Notes: generated from the sequence alone by a model not told the origin. A DNA stretch of 64,000 bases from an uncultured Flavobacteriaceae bacterium (GCA_943788695.1 CALSRG010000001.1:186001-250000), one strand, 5' to 3'; shown: positions 37,547 to 47,497, numbered from the stretch's first letter. Numbers and translations: made by a program.

Positions 37547-39341
37547 TATAGAAGGGATTAAAATAGTGGTAAATTTTCTCTGCTTTTGCAGTTCCAACAA
37601 CTGGTTCAAGTTCGTCAATTTTTGCAAAAGAAACCCTTTTAACCGACTTAAAATGTTTCAACAATGCCTCTGAAGTCTTTGCTCCAATTCCAGGGATATC
37701 CCACAAGGCGGTTTGTAATGTTCCACTAATACGCTTGCCGCGATGGTGTGTGATGCCAAACCGATGAGCTTCGTTTCGCAACTGTTGAATAATTTTCAAA
37801 GACTCGCTCTTTTTGTCTAAATATAATGGGATCGGATCTTTGGGAAAATAAATTTCTTCCAAACGTTTGGCTATACCAATTATGGCTACTTTACCCCTCA
37901 AGCCTAAACGATCCAGACTTCTAAGACTTGCGTTTAATTGGCCCTTACCCCCATCTACAACAATAAGCTGTGGAAGTGGCATTTTTTCATCAAGAAGACG
38001 CTTGTATCGTCGAAAAACGACTTCTTCCATAGAAGCAAAATCGTCTGGTCCCTCTACTGTTTTGATATTAAAATGACGGTAATCTGATTTGCTCGCTTTA
38101 CCGTTTTTAAAAACAACGCAAGCCGCAACAGGATGGGCGCCTTGAATGTTAGAATTGTCAAAACATTCTATATGTCGTGGCTCTTCTGAAAGCCGCAAGT
38201 CAGATTTCATTTGAGCCATAATTCGATCTGCGTGCCTGTCAGGATCAACCATCTTAATCTGTTTAAACCTTTCTAACCTAAAATAGGTTGCGTTTCGTCT
38301 AGACAGATCTACCAAGTGTTTTTTATCCCCTAGCTGAGGTACGTTTATTTTTAAATCGTCACCTAGGTCGAGATGAAATGGAAGATATAATTCTTTAGAC
38401 TCCAATTTAAATCGACTGCGCAATTCAATGATTGCCAAGGCCAATAAATGGTCATCATCTTCATCCAATTTTTTTTTAATTTCAAGTGTGTGCGAACGAA
38501 TGATAGCCCCATATGAAACCTGCAAAAAATTGACATAAGCATGTGTTGTGTCACTTACAATGCTAAAAACGTCAACATGGCTAATTTTTGGATTCACGAT
38601 TGTAGACTTGCTCTGGTAATTTTCCAATGTGTCGATTTTTTCCTTAATGCGCTGTGCATCTTCAAACTTCATCTCTTCTGCGAATTGTAACATCTCTGCC
38701 TTAAAATTCTGCAGTGCAGCACCAAAATTACCTTTCAAAATATTTTTAATGGCTCTGATTTTGACTTCATAAGACGACTCAGATTCCAACCCTTCGCACG
38801 CGCCTTTACAATTCCCCAGATGATATTCTAAACAAACTTTATATTTTTTTGCCTCTATTTTAGATTCAGACAAATCAAACTTGCAAGTTCTCAATCCATA
38901 CAGTTCCTTGATTAATCCCAATAAGGTACTAACAGTCTTTCCGCTGGTATACGGTCCAAAATATTTAGAACCGTCATTGATCACCCTTCGCGTAGAAAAG
39001 ACTCTTGGAAAACGCTCCTTTTTAATACAAATCCAAGGATAGGTTTTATCATCCTTGAGTAGCACATTATAACGTGGTCTGTTTTCCTTTATCAGATTAT
39101 TCTCCAACAATAATGCATCCTTTTCTGATGCAACCACGATATGTGAAACTTTATCAATTTTTCTAACCAGGGCTCTGGTTTTTCCATTTTGTTGATGTTT
39201 TGTGAAATAAGATTTGACCCTTTTTTTAATATTTTTCGCTTTACCAACATAAATTAACTGACCATCGGCATCAAAGTATTGGTACACCCCAGCCGATTCG
39301 GGTAGCGTTTGCACTTGGATTTCTAAAGGGCTTAAACTCAT
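37533..39341 (-). CDS. uvrC: excinuclease ABC subunit C
   Basis: The 602-residue dual-incision nuclease subunit of nucleotide excision repair. The N-terminal GIY-YIG domain is seen as SAGVYQYFDADGQLIYVGKA (about 16-35), followed by a Cys-rich patch (LEYHLGNCKGACEG), a UvrB-binding UVR segment (KFEDAQRIKEKID), the RNase H-like endonuclease core (IECFDNSNIQGAHPVAACVV; VVDGGKGQLNA) and a C-terminal helix-hairpin-helix (LWDIPGIGAKTSEALLKHF). Everything expected is present. The -7 box ends 4 bases before the ATG, so the message is probably leaderless. Confidence 0.97.
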   Translation of the reverse strand: MSLSPLEIQVQTLPESAGVYQYFDADGQLIYVGKAKNIKKRVKSYFTKHQQNGKTRALVRKIDKVSHIVVASEKDALLLENNLIKENRPRYNVLLKDDKTYPWICIKKERFPRVFSTRRVINDGSKYFGPYTSGKTVSTLLGLIKELYGLRTCKFDLSESKIEAKKYKVCLEYHLGNCKGACEGLESESSYEVKIRAIKNILKGNFGAALQNFKAEMLQFAEEMKFEDAQRIKEKIDTLENYQSKSTIVNPKISHVDVFSIVSDTTHAYVNFLQVSYGAIIRSHTLEIKKKLDEDDDHLLALAIIELRSRFKLESKELYLPFHLDLGDDLKINVPQLGDKKHLVDLSRRNATYFRLERFKQIKMVDPDRHADRIMAQMKSDLRLSEEPRHIECFDNSNIQGAHPVAACVVFKNGKASKSDYRHFNIKTVEGPDDFASMEEVVFRRYKRLLDEKMPLPQLIVVDGGKGQLNASLRSLDRLGLRGKVAIIGIAKRLEEIYFPKDPIPLYLDKKSESLKIIQQLRNEAHRFGITHHRGKRISGTLQTALWDIPGIGAKTSEALLKHFKSVKRVSFAKIDELEPVVGTAKAEKIYHYFNPFYNETK

Positions 39342-39345
39342 CTTT

Positions 39346-39353
39346 CAAAGATA
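39346..39353 (-). promoter_or_regulatory. -7 box of uvrC promoter (predicted leaderless)
   Basis: TATCTTTG on the minus strand ends 4 bases before the uvrC ATG at 39341, the same spacing as at hflX. No TTG at the -33 position. Confidence 0.45.
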
Positions 39354-39430
39354 GCCGTTTTACGGAATAATTAGGTCATCCATCAAAATCGAGTTAAAAT
39401 AATATCTCGAATCTCGCTTGTGTTTTTGAC

Positions 39431-39438
39431 TATATTTG
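39431..39438 (+). promoter_or_regulatory. -7 box of the rimK operon promoter
   Basis: TATATTTG, a full match to the -7 consensus, ends 18 bases before the rimK ATG at 39457. It is divergent from the uvrC promoter across a gap of 115 bases. Confidence 0.5.
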
Positions 39439-39456
39439 AAAACTAAAAAATAGACG

Positions 39457-40329
39457 ATGAATTTAGTAATTTTGTCCCAAAATAAGAGTCTTTATTCCAC
39501 TCGAAGGCTGATTGAAGAGGCTCAAAAAAGGGGGCATTATGTAGAAGTAATTGATCCATTAAAATGCGATTTAATTATTGAACAAGAAAGACCTATTATT
39601 TATTATAAAGATAGATATCTCACTGATATTGATGCTGTCATTCCAAGAATTGGAACAAGCTTAACGTTTTACGGTTGTGCCGTAGTTCGACAATTTGAGA
39701 TGATGGGTGTTTTTACTACCGTCAAATCGGAATCCATCATCCGTTCACGGGACAAATTACGGTCGCTACAATTGCTTTCTAAAGCAGGTGTCGGCATGCC
39801 AAAAACCGTATTCACCAACTATTCTAGAGACGTTGAAGAAGTCATTGGACAAGTTGGTGGAACACCAGTTATTATTAAATTACTGGAAGGAACCCAGGGA
39901 TTGGGAGTGGTTTTAGCAGAAACCGTAAACGCAGCTACTTCGGTACTTGAAGCATTTAATGGGCTTCAAGCTCGAGTGATTGTTCAAGAATTTATTGCCG
40001 AGGCTAATGGCGCAGATTTACGAGCTTTTATCGTGGACGGCCAAGTTGTTGGTGCCATGATTCGCCAAGGCAAACCAGGCGAATTCAGATCTAATCTTCA
40101 TAGAGGAGGCTCTGCGAATTATGTAAAGTTATCCCCCGAGGAAATAAAACTAGCTGTTATGGCAGCGAAGGCTCTTCGACTTCCTATTTGTGGTGTCGAT
40201 ATATTGAGATCTAATCGTGGGCCATTATTACTCGAAGTGAATTCATCCCCAGGTCTTGAGGGCATCGAAGCTGCTTCAGAAAAAAATGTATCAAAAAGTA
40301 TTATTACTTATATCGAACGTAATCTGTAA
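39457..40329 (+). CDS. rimK: RimK family alpha-L-glutamate ligase
   Basis: A 290-residue ATP-grasp ligase of the RimK family, which in E. coli adds glutamates to the C-terminus of ribosomal protein S6. The N-terminal pre-ATP-grasp domain (1-95) includes [20 protein letters not shown]; the ATP-grasp core has [15 protein letters not shown] (about 142-156), [20 protein letters not shown] and the metal-binding [14 protein letters not shown] at the C-terminus. The stop overlaps the next gene's ATG (TAATG), so the two are translationally coupled. Whether the substrate is S6 or another protein cannot be seen here. Confidence 0.93.
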   Translation: MNLVILSQNKSLYSTRRLIEEAQKRGHYVEVIDPLKCDLIIEQERPIIYYKDRYLTDIDAVIPRIGTSLTFYGCAVVRQFEMMGVFTTVKSESIIRSRDKLRSLQLLSKAGVGMPKTVFTNYSRDVEEVIGQVGGTPVIIKLLEGTQGLGVVLAETVNAATSVLEAFNGLQARVIVQEFIAEANGADLRAFIVDGQVVGAMIRQGKPGEFRSNLHRGGSANYVKLSPEEIKLAVMAAKALRLPICGVDILRSNRGPLLLEVNSSPGLEGIEAASEKNVSKSIITYIERNL

Positions 40330-41309
40330 TGACTACTGCATCAAAATCTAAGCGGTTTGTTCTTTTAGGAACAGAAATAAAACCTGGAGAACAAGTTGAG
40401 CTAAATTTTAGTCTGGCCAAACTTCATTCGAGAACAGCTGTCGATGTCCCTATTTTGGTGAGCAGGTCTAAAAAACCAGGGCCAACAGTGCTTTTCACAG
40501 CTGGGATTCATGGTGATGAGGTGAGTGGTGTGGAAATAGTGCGTCAAATGATTGCTGGAAAGATAAATCAGCCCGCAATTGGCACAGTGATCTGTATTCC
40601 GGTAATCAATATTTTTGGATTTCTAAATAAATCTCGGAATTTCCCTGATGGGCGCGACCTCAATAGGGTTTTTCCTGGAAGTAATAATGGATCATTGGCG
40701 AGTCGTGTGGCTCATGAGTTAGTCACGGGCTTTCTACCCTTAGTGGACTATGTCGTTGATTTTCATACGGGAGGTGCTGACCGATTTAATGCTGCACAAG
40801 TTAGAATAAATCCCAAAAGACCCGAATTAAAGCCCTTAGCGGCTTTGTTTGGTGCGCCTTTCGTAGTTCATTCAAAACTACTTTCTAAATCATTTCGATC
40901 CTCATGCCAAAAATTAAATATTCCAATGCTTCTATTCGAAGGAGGTAAGTCAAATCATCTTGACCGAGATATTATTGAATATGGTGTGATGGGTGCCAAG
41001 CGTCTTTTATCGCATTTAAATATGTTGAGACCACGATTTCAGGCCCTATCACAGGTACAACCTCCGATAATCATCGATAAAAGCCATTGGATACGGGCCA
41101 AACATTCTGGCATGTTTCAAGCCTTGATTGAGGTTGGCACACTGGCGGAAGAAGGCGATATTATTGGTCAGATCACTGACCCATTCGGAAAATTCAATCG
41201 AAAAATAAAAGTGACTTATTCAGGATATGTGATCAACGTTAATGAGGCACCGCTTGTATACAACGGTGACGCTTTATTTCATATTTCTACAAATTATCAT
41301 CATGACTAA
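40329..41309 (+). CDS. succinylglutamate desuccinylase/aspartoacylase family zinc hydrolase
   Basis: A 326-residue protein of the AstE/aspartoacylase family (M14-like zinc hydrolases). The zinc site is visible as GIHGDEVSGVE (His61, Glu64) and His146 in YVVDFHTGG. Also seen are the arginine block GRDLNRVFPG (substrate carboxylate binding in the family) and a C-terminal beta-barrel-like part. The gene starts on the last base of the rimK stop codon and overlaps the cyclo-ligase start by 8 bases. True AstE acts in arginine catabolism, but no other ast genes are here; the fixed pairing with RimK suggests it trims or processes glutamyl products (inference). Confidence 0.85.
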   Translation: MTTASKSKRFVLLGTEIKPGEQVELNFSLAKLHSRTAVDVPILVSRSKKPGPTVLFTAGIHGDEVSGVEIVRQMIAGKINQPAIGTVICIPVINIFGFLNKSRNFPDGRDLNRVFPGSNNGSLASRVAHELVTGFLPLVDYVVDFHTGGADRFNAAQVRINPKRPELKPLAALFGAPFVVHSKLLSKSFRSSCQKLNIPMLLFEGGKSNHLDRDIIEYGVMGAKRLLSHLNMLRPRFQALSQVQPPIIIDKSHWIRAKHSGMFQALIEVGTLAEEGDIIGQITDPFGKFNRKIKVTYSGYVINVNEAPLVYNGDALFHISTNYHHD

Positions 41310-41874
41310 GGAGGATTTAAGAGTTGCTTATAAAAACAAACGCAGATCGCTTAAGGACGAAACGGTTAGGTCAAAAAGTATCGCCATTGCGAATCAGTGT
41401 TTAAACCTTCCTATTTGGGATCAAAACGTATATCATATTTTTTTGAGTATTTCCAAAATGAAAGAGGTTGAAACCGAGCCGATCATCGATATTTTGATGG
41501 GTAAGGATAAACGCATTGCTGTTCCTAAAACGAATCCATTATCCAATACTATGGCGCATTACGAGCTCAATGATCGCACATCTTTTTTAGTCAACTCGTG
41601 GGGGATCACAGAACCTGTAGAAGGTATAGAATTAAAAGCCGAAGACATTGACGTTATTTTTGTACCTCTATTAGCTTATGATGTTCATGGCCATCGTGTG
41701 GGGTATGGCAAAGGTTATTATGACAGGTTTATTTGTACGTGTCGACTAGATGTAATAACAGTTGGTCTGAGTTTTTTTGAACCAGAATCTATAATAATTG
41801 ACAATGAATCAACCGATATGCCTCTTGATTTCGTGATTACACCAAGTCAAATTTATGATTTCAGAAGGACGTAA
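41302..41874 (+). CDS. 5-formyltetrahydrofolate cyclo-ligase
   Basis: A 190-residue enzyme that converts 5-formyl-THF to 5,10-methenyl-THF using ATP. The start is the ATG at 41302 (MTKEDLRVAYKNKRRSL), overlapping the previous gene by 8 bases; an upstream ATG at 41242 would overlap it by 68. The N-terminal basic ATP-binding stretch YKNKRRSLKDE and the C-terminal VPLLAYDVHGHRVGYGKGYY (phosphate/folate loop) define the family. Last gene of the rimK operon, convergent with the dksA-like gene 9 bases away. Confidence 0.93.
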   Translation: MTKEDLRVAYKNKRRSLKDETVRSKSIAIANQCLNLPIWDQNVYHIFLSISKMKEVETEPIIDILMGKDKRIAVPKTNPLSNTMAHYELNDRTSFLVNSWGITEPVEGIELKAEDIDVIFVPLLAYDVHGHRVGYGKGYYDRFICTCRLDVITVGLSFFEPESIIIDNESTDMPLDFVITPSQIYDFRRT

Positions 41875-41883
41875 ATAGTGGCA

Positions 41884-42264
41884 TTACTGCATATTTTTGG
41901 CTTCAATACTCAGGGTAGCATGAGGCACTAATTTTAAGCGCTCTTTGTTGATCAACTTTCCAGTCACACGACAAACGCCATATGTTTTATTCTCAATACG
42001 AATCAATGCGTTTTTAAGGTCGCGGATAAATTTTTCTTGTCGAATCGCCAATTGGGAGTTAGCTTCTTTACTCATAACCACACTACCTTCTTCAAAAGCT
42101 TTAAAGGTAGGAGATGTATCGTCTGTGCCATTATCCAAATCATTCATATAAGCACTTTTAATCAGCTCTAAATCGTGTTGAGCTTTTTCAATTTTTTCAA
42201 CAATTAATGCTTTAAATTCTTTCAAATCAGCATCCGAATATCTGTTCGTGTTTTCTGATATCAT
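41884..42264 (-). CDS. TraR/DksA-family protein with degenerate zinc finger
   Basis: A 126-residue DksA-like protein: a charged coiled-coil N-terminal half (about 10-90, with the acidic tip region MNDLDNGTDDTSP) and a C-terminal globular remnant. The family's four-Cys zinc finger is reduced to one Cys in TYGVCRVTGKLI, and the positions of the second pair are occupied by VPHATLSIEAK. This form is common in Bacteroidota as I recall it, so it is not a local pseudogene. It is expected to act in the RNA polymerase secondary channel. Follows ileS by 4 bases. Confidence 0.85.
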   Translation of the reverse strand: MISENTNRYSDADLKEFKALIVEKIEKAQHDLELIKSAYMNDLDNGTDDTSPTFKAFEEGSVVMSKEANSQLAIRQEKFIRDLKNALIRIENKTYGVCRVTGKLINKERLKLVPHATLSIEAKNMQ

Positions 42265-42268
42265 GTTT

Positions 42269-45200
42269 TTAATTTTTAAAAATATGTAAATTACTTAAAA
42301 TGTTGTCAAAGGACAATTCTATACCTTGTTCTAATGATGGAACCATTTGAAGCTCGTCAGCTAATGTTTCCTCTTTAATATATTGACCATGAGCTTCTAT
42401 GGCCAGCTTTAAACTTGGATCATCGCTTAAACGAATAGAAATCCTATCCGTTACCTCATAGCCTGAGTCCTTTCTCAAATTTTGAATGCGATTGACCAAT
42501 TCTCTTGCAACGCCTTCATTCCTGAGAGCTTCGCTGATTGTGATGTCTAGTGCCACGGTATTTTCACCGTCTGACGCCACCAACCACCCTTCTATATCCT
42601 GTGAGCTAATTTCTACATCAGAACGCTCTAAAGTAATGTTTTTTTCATTAACAATAACAGGAAGGCTACCATTATGTTCAATTGATGCAATAGCCTTAGC
42701 ATCAAGCTGTTGAATCATTGCTGCTACAGCCTTCATTTCCTGACCAAATCTTGGTCCTAAAGTTTTGTAATTCGGTTTAATTTGTTTTACTAAAATATCC
42801 GAAGTTTCTGTTATCAACTCAATTTCTTTCACATTAACTTCACTCTTAATCAAATTCGCAACCGTTAAAATTTCGTTTTTCTGTTGGTTGTTCAATACAG
42901 GCACCATGATTTTTTGTAAGGGCTGACGAACCTTAATTTTTTCTTTGGCTCTTAACGATAATGTTAACGAGGAAATGGATTTGGCCAATCCCATTTTTCG
43001 ATTCAAAACTTCATCAACTATGTCCATATTAGGTACTGGGAAAGCTGCCAAATGGACACTTTGATGCGCCTCTTTTTGTGAAACTTTCATCAAGTCCTTA
43101 TACAACTGATCCATGTAAAATGGTGCAATGGGCGCGCCCAACTTTGCAATTGTAACCAAGCATGTATGTAAGGTTTGATAGGCTGAAATTTTATCCGACT
43201 CATAGCTACCTTTCCAAAAACGGCGTCGGCTTAAACGGACGTACCAATTACTTAATGAATCTTGAGTGAAATCAGAAATGGCTCGGGCAGCTTTTGTTGG
43301 CTCGTACGCTGCGTAAAACTGATCTACCTCAGCAATCAGATTTTGCAATTCAGACAATATCCAACGATCCAATTCTGGTCGCTCTTCTACTAAAATGTCA
43401 TCCTCTTTATAATTAAAACCATCTACATTGGCATAGAGGGCGAAAAATGAGTAGGTATTATACAATGTCCCAAAAAATTTCCTTCGGATTTCTGTGATGC
43501 CATCAAGATCAAATTTTAAATTATCCCAAGGGTTAGCATTGCTAATCATATACCAACGGGTGGCATCAGGACCATGTGTTTCAATTGTTTCAAAGGGGTC
43601 AATCGCATTGCCTAATCGCTTAGACATTTTTTGACCATTTTTGTCTAAAACCAAACCATTAGAAACGACATTTTTGTAAGCTATTTTGTCAAAAACTAAA
43701 GTCGAAATGGCGTGAAGTGTATAAAACCAGCCTCTCGTTTGGTCGACTCCTTCTGCTATAAAATCAGCTGGGAAAGCGGCGCCATCATCTATTTTTTCTT
43801 TGTTTTCAAAAGGATAGTGCCATTGGGCATAAGGCATAGCTCCTGAATCAAACCATACATCAATTAGATCCGATTCACGATGCATTGGTTCACCTTTACT
43901 GGAACAAAGCACAATACCATCGACAATATTTTTGTGTAAATCGATATGGTCATAATTGGCATCGGATTGATCACCCAATACAAATTTCTCAAATGGATTA
44001 TTATCCATCAAACCGGCAACCATAGCCGTTTCGATTTCTTGAATCAACTCTTCAACTGATCCGATGCACTTTTCTTCTTTTCCATCTTCTGTCCGCCAAA
44101 TGGGCAATGGAATGCCCCAATAACGAGATCGTGACAAATTCCAATCATTCGCGTTAGCTAGCCAATTTCCAAAACGACCCTCGCCAGTAGATTTTGGCTT
44201 CCAGTTGATCGTGTTGTTCAGTTCCGCCATTCTTAATTTTACTTCAGTAGCCTTGATAAACCAAGAATCTAATGGGTAGTAAAGAATAGGTTTATCAGTT
44301 CTCCAACAATTTGGATAACTGTGTTTATATTTTTCGACTTTAAAAGCCTTGTTTTCAGTTTTTAATTTGATTGCAATTTCAACATCTACCGATTTATCTG
44401 GTGACTCTCCTGCAGGGTAGTATTCATTTTTAACAAAATATCCGGCAAAATCTACAACCTCTGGGCGAAAACGGCCCTGCAAATCGACCAAAGGAACCAA
44501 TCGATCTTGCTCATCCTTTACTAGCATCGGAGGGATTTCGGGCGTTGCCTGCTTAGCCACCAAGGCATCATCCGCTCCAAATGTTGGGGCAGTATGAACG
44601 ATCCCCGTTCCGTCCTCAGTTGTCACAAAATCTCCAGCAATAACTCTAAAAGCATTTTTTGGATTGTTGAAAGGCAATGCATATTGAAGTAACTGCTCAT
44701 ATTTAATCTCTAACAAATCAACCCCTTTAATTGACTCGCCTATGACAAAAGGTATTTTCTTTTTTTCTGAATGATAACCATCCAAAGATTCTGCAGCTTC
44801 ATAGACGCCTGTAAATTGCTTAGACACTAACGCCTTCGCTAATACAACGCGCATGGGTTCGAATGTATACTGATTGTAAGTACTAACTACAACATATTCA
44901 ATTTTTGGGCCAACAGTTAAAGCTGTATTACTTGGAAGAGTCCAAGGTGTCGTTGTCCATGCTAAGAAATAAAGCGGTAGGTCGCCTTTTAGGATGTCGG
45001 GGAGGGTGTCGTCGAGCGCTTTGAATTGTGCCGTTACCGTTGTATCCGTGACATCTTGAAACGTTCCAGGTTGATTGAGCTCATGTGAGCTCAGCCCAGT
45101 ACCAGCCTTCGGTGAATATGGCTGTATAGTGTATCCTTTATAAAGTAAATTTTTATTATAAATCTGTTTAAGTAACCACCAAACGGACTCCATATATTTG

Positions 45201-45664
45201 GGTTGGTAAGTTACATAAGGATCATCCATATCGACCCAATACCCCATCTTTTCAGTAAGATCATTCCAAACATCTGTATATTTCATGACTGCAGCGCGAC
45301 AAGCAGCATTATATGCTTCGATGCTAATCGAATTGCCAATATCTTCTTTGGATATACCAAGTTCTTTTTCAACGCCAAGTTCAACTGGGAGTCCATGAGT
45401 GTCCCAACCAGCTTTTCGTTGCACGCGATAGCCTTTCATGGTTTTATACCTCGGGAAAATATCTTTTATAGTTCGGGCTAAAACATGATGAACGCCAGGT
45501 AATCCATTGGCAGAGGGAGGGCCTTCGTAAAACACAAAAGGCTTATTCTCCGGCCGATGATCGATACTTTTTTGAAAAATATTTTCCGATTGCCAGTAAC
45601 CCAAAATCTCTTTGGCTATTTCCGGTAATTCGAGTCCTTGGTACTCCTTAAATTTCATGGCCAT
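42269..45664 (-). CDS. ileS: isoleucyl-tRNA synthetase
   Basis: An 1131-residue class I synthetase that charges tRNA-Ile. The HIGH-equivalent reads PGVHHVLAR (His59-His60), the KMSKS loop reads GQKMSKRLGNAIDP, and the editing (CP1) domain lies between with the TTPWTLPSNTAL block. Length and these signatures fit the long, eukaryote-like type 2 enzyme, which in other bacteria is associated with mupirocin resistance; resistance here is only inferred. The C-terminal anticodon-binding domain carries KIKVRQPLQKIMVP. Two in-frame ATGs (45664 and 45658) are possible starts. Confidence 0.96.
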   Translation of the reverse strand: MAMKFKEYQGLELPEIAKEILGYWQSENIFQKSIDHRPENKPFVFYEGPPSANGLPGVHHVLARTIKDIFPRYKTMKGYRVQRKAGWDTHGLPVELGVEKELGISKEDIGNSISIEAYNAACRAAVMKYTDVWNDLTEKMGYWVDMDDPYVTYQPKYMESVWWLLKQIYNKNLLYKGYTIQPYSPKAGTGLSSHELNQPGTFQDVTDTTVTAQFKALDDTLPDILKGDLPLYFLAWTTTPWTLPSNTALTVGPKIEYVVVSTYNQYTFEPMRVVLAKALVSKQFTGVYEAAESLDGYHSEKKKIPFVIGESIKGVDLLEIKYEQLLQYALPFNNPKNAFRVIAGDFVTTEDGTGIVHTAPTFGADDALVAKQATPEIPPMLVKDEQDRLVPLVDLQGRFRPEVVDFAGYFVKNEYYPAGESPDKSVDVEIAIKLKTENKAFKVEKYKHSYPNCWRTDKPILYYPLDSWFIKATEVKLRMAELNNTINWKPKSTGEGRFGNWLANANDWNLSRSRYWGIPLPIWRTEDGKEEKCIGSVEELIQEIETAMVAGLMDNNPFEKFVLGDQSDANYDHIDLHKNIVDGIVLCSSKGEPMHRESDLIDVWFDSGAMPYAQWHYPFENKEKIDDGAAFPADFIAEGVDQTRGWFYTLHAISTLVFDKIAYKNVVSNGLVLDKNGQKMSKRLGNAIDPFETIETHGPDATRWYMISNANPWDNLKFDLDGITEIRRKFFGTLYNTYSFFALYANVDGFNYKEDDILVEERPELDRWILSELQNLIAEVDQFYAAYEPTKAARAISDFTQDSLSNWYVRLSRRRFWKGSYESDKISAYQTLHTCLVTIAKLGAPIAPFYMDQLYKDLMKVSQKEAHQSVHLAAFPVPNMDIVDEVLNRKMGLAKSISSLTLSLRAKEKIKVRQPLQKIMVPVLNNQQKNEILTVANLIKSEVNVKEIELITETSDILVKQIKPNYKTLGPRFGQEMKAVAAMIQQLDAKAIASIEHNGSLPVIVNEKNITLERSDVEISSQDIEGWLVASDGENTVALDITISEALRNEGVARELVNRIQNLRKDSGYEVTDRISIRLSDDPSLKLAIEAHGQYIKEETLADELQMVPSLEQGIELSFDNILSNLHIFKN

Positions 45665-45762
45665 TTTAGGCAGATTTACTTAAAGAGCGAAAATAGGTAT
45701 TTTTAACAAAGTTCGAGAACGTTAATAGGAAAAGTCGACCTAGTAAAACAACAAGATTGATT

Positions 45763-47115
45763 TTACAGTTGAGCAAGCTCCTCTATTTTTGACAATAGTT
45801 TGACGCGAATACCTTTGTATTCATTTTCTAATTTGCAATATTTCGAAACATATATTGTGTGAAATCCTAATTTTTCAGCCTCTGCAATACGCTGGTCAAC
45901 CCTCTGAACTGGTCTCACTTCTCCTGACAGGCCTACCTCAGCCGCAAAACATACATTTGGCGCCAAGGCTTCATCGCTGTTGGAAGATAAAATAGCTGCG
46001 GCAACGGCCAAGTCAATTGCAGGGTCGTCTACATATATTCCCCCAGTAATATTCAAGAAAACATCCTTTGCGCCTAATCGAAATCCAGCACGTTTCTCTA
46101 AAACAGCCAAAAGCATATTGAGTCTTTTGGCGTTAAATCCTGTTGCACTTCGCTGTGGAGTTCCATAAACTGCGGTACTCACAAGAGCTTGAATTTCTAT
46201 CAATAAAGGTCTTGTTCCTTCGATGGTCACTGCAACAGCATTCCCACTCAATGAATCGTCTTTTTCGGACAATAACAATTCGGAAGGATTTGTAACTTCT
46301 CTAAGGCCACTGCTTAGCATTTCATAAATACCCAAGGCATTAGTGGAACCGAAACGGTTCTTATGGCTTCTTAAAATCCGAAAGACATGATTTCGATCGC
46401 CCTCAAATTGAAGAACAGTATCCACCATATGTTCTAAAATTTTTGGACCTGCAATTTGGCCATCTTTATTGATATGGCCAATCAAAATTACAGGAGTATT
46501 AGTGGCCTTTGCAAATTGGATTAATTCGCTCGTACAAGCACGAACCTGTGAAATACTGCCTGCCGCAGCATCTAGGGCATCGCTATATAATGTTTGAACA
46601 GAATCGATAACCAACACCTCTGGTAAAATTGATTTAATTTGTGAAAAAATGGCTGTTGTATTGGTCTCCGTAAGAATAAAGCAATTCGGATTTTTTGTAT
46701 GCAATCTGTCGGCTCGCATTTTTATTTGCTGGAGACTCTCTTCACCAGACACATACAAAGTTCTAAACCTTGATGACAATGCAATTTGCAAACACAACGT
46801 GCTTTTGCCAATGCCTGGCTCGCCACCTAATAGCACCAAAGATCCAGGAACCAATCCCCCACCTAAAACGCGGTTTAATTCCGCATCATTGGTCAGAATT
46901 CTTTCCTCGCTTGCTGGTTGAATGGCCGATATTGAAATTGGCGGAGACACTTTTTTTGACGAAACACTTGGATCCTGCCATTTGGCAGGTTCCGATTTTT
47001 GAAGAACCTCTTCAATAATCGTATTCCATGATTTACACGCAGAACACTGGCCTTGCCATTTTGGGTATTGATTGCCACAATTTTGACAAAAAAAGGCTGT
47101 TTTAAGTTTAGCCAT
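45763..47115 (-). CDS. radA: DNA repair protein RadA
   Basis: A 450-residue RecA-like branch-migration helicase. The N-terminal four-Cys zinc finger is intact (Cys10, 13, 24, 27: FFCQNCGNQYPKWQGQCSAC), followed by Walker A GGEPGIGKST (about 94-103), the RadA-specific SHKNRFGS and the C-terminal Lon-protease-like domain with ITGGIYVDDPAIDLAVAAA. It processes recombination intermediates. The gene is 18 bases downstream of panD, an odd functional partner, so co-transcription with the pantothenate genes is by position only. Confidence 0.96.
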   Translation of the reverse strand: MAKLKTAFFCQNCGNQYPKWQGQCSACKSWNTIIEEVLQKSEPAKWQDPSVSSKKVSPPISISAIQPASEERILTNDAELNRVLGGGLVPGSLVLLGGEPGIGKSTLCLQIALSSRFRTLYVSGEESLQQIKMRADRLHTKNPNCFILTETNTTAIFSQIKSILPEVLVIDSVQTLYSDALDAAAGSISQVRACTSELIQFAKATNTPVILIGHINKDGQIAGPKILEHMVDTVLQFEGDRNHVFRILRSHKNRFGSTNALGIYEMLSSGLREVTNPSELLLSEKDDSLSGNAVAVTIEGTRPLLIEIQALVSTAVYGTPQRSATGFNAKRLNMLLAVLEKRAGFRLGAKDVFLNITGGIYVDDPAIDLAVAAAILSSNSDEALAPNVCFAAEVGLSGEVRPVQRVDQRIAEAEKLGFHTIYVSKYCKLENEYKGIRVKLLSKIEELAQL

Positions 47116-47133
47116 GGATTTATGGTTATGGCT

Positions 47134-47484
47134 TTAACGTAATAAATTTGTGTTTTCGTCAGGAAAAACAAAGGCCGGCTTGAAAGTTTTGGCTTCTTCT
47201 AATGGCATTTGGGCATAGGTAATTAAAATTAAGGTGTCGCCAACTGCAACTTTTCTAGCCGCCGCACCGTTGAGTGTAATTTCGCCTGTTCCTCGATTTC
47301 CAGGAATCACATAAGTTTCAAGACGCTCACCGTTATCATTATTGACCACTTGGATTTTTTCGCCATTGATTATATTGGCCGCATCCATCAAATCTTCATC
47401 AATAGTTATACTTCCGATATAATTTAAATCGGCACCCGTGACTTTGACACGGTGAATTTTTGATTTCACAACTTCCACTATCAT
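47134..47484 (-). CDS. panD: aspartate 1-decarboxylase
   Basis: A 116-residue pyruvoyl enzyme making beta-alanine from aspartate for pantothenate. The self-cleavage site Gly24-Ser25 lies in [17 protein letters not shown], and the active-site Tyr/Thr block [19 protein letters not shown] follows. The [19 protein letters not shown] stretch is typical. It lies 13 bases after panC, which uses its product. Confidence 0.97.
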   Translation of the reverse strand: MIVEVVKSKIHRVKVTGADLNYIGSITIDEDLMDAANIINGEKIQVVNNDNGERLETYVIPGNRGTGEITLNGAAARKVAVGDTLILITYAQMPLEEAKTFKPAFVFPDENTNLLR

Positions 47485-47497
47485 GCGGCAAATATAA

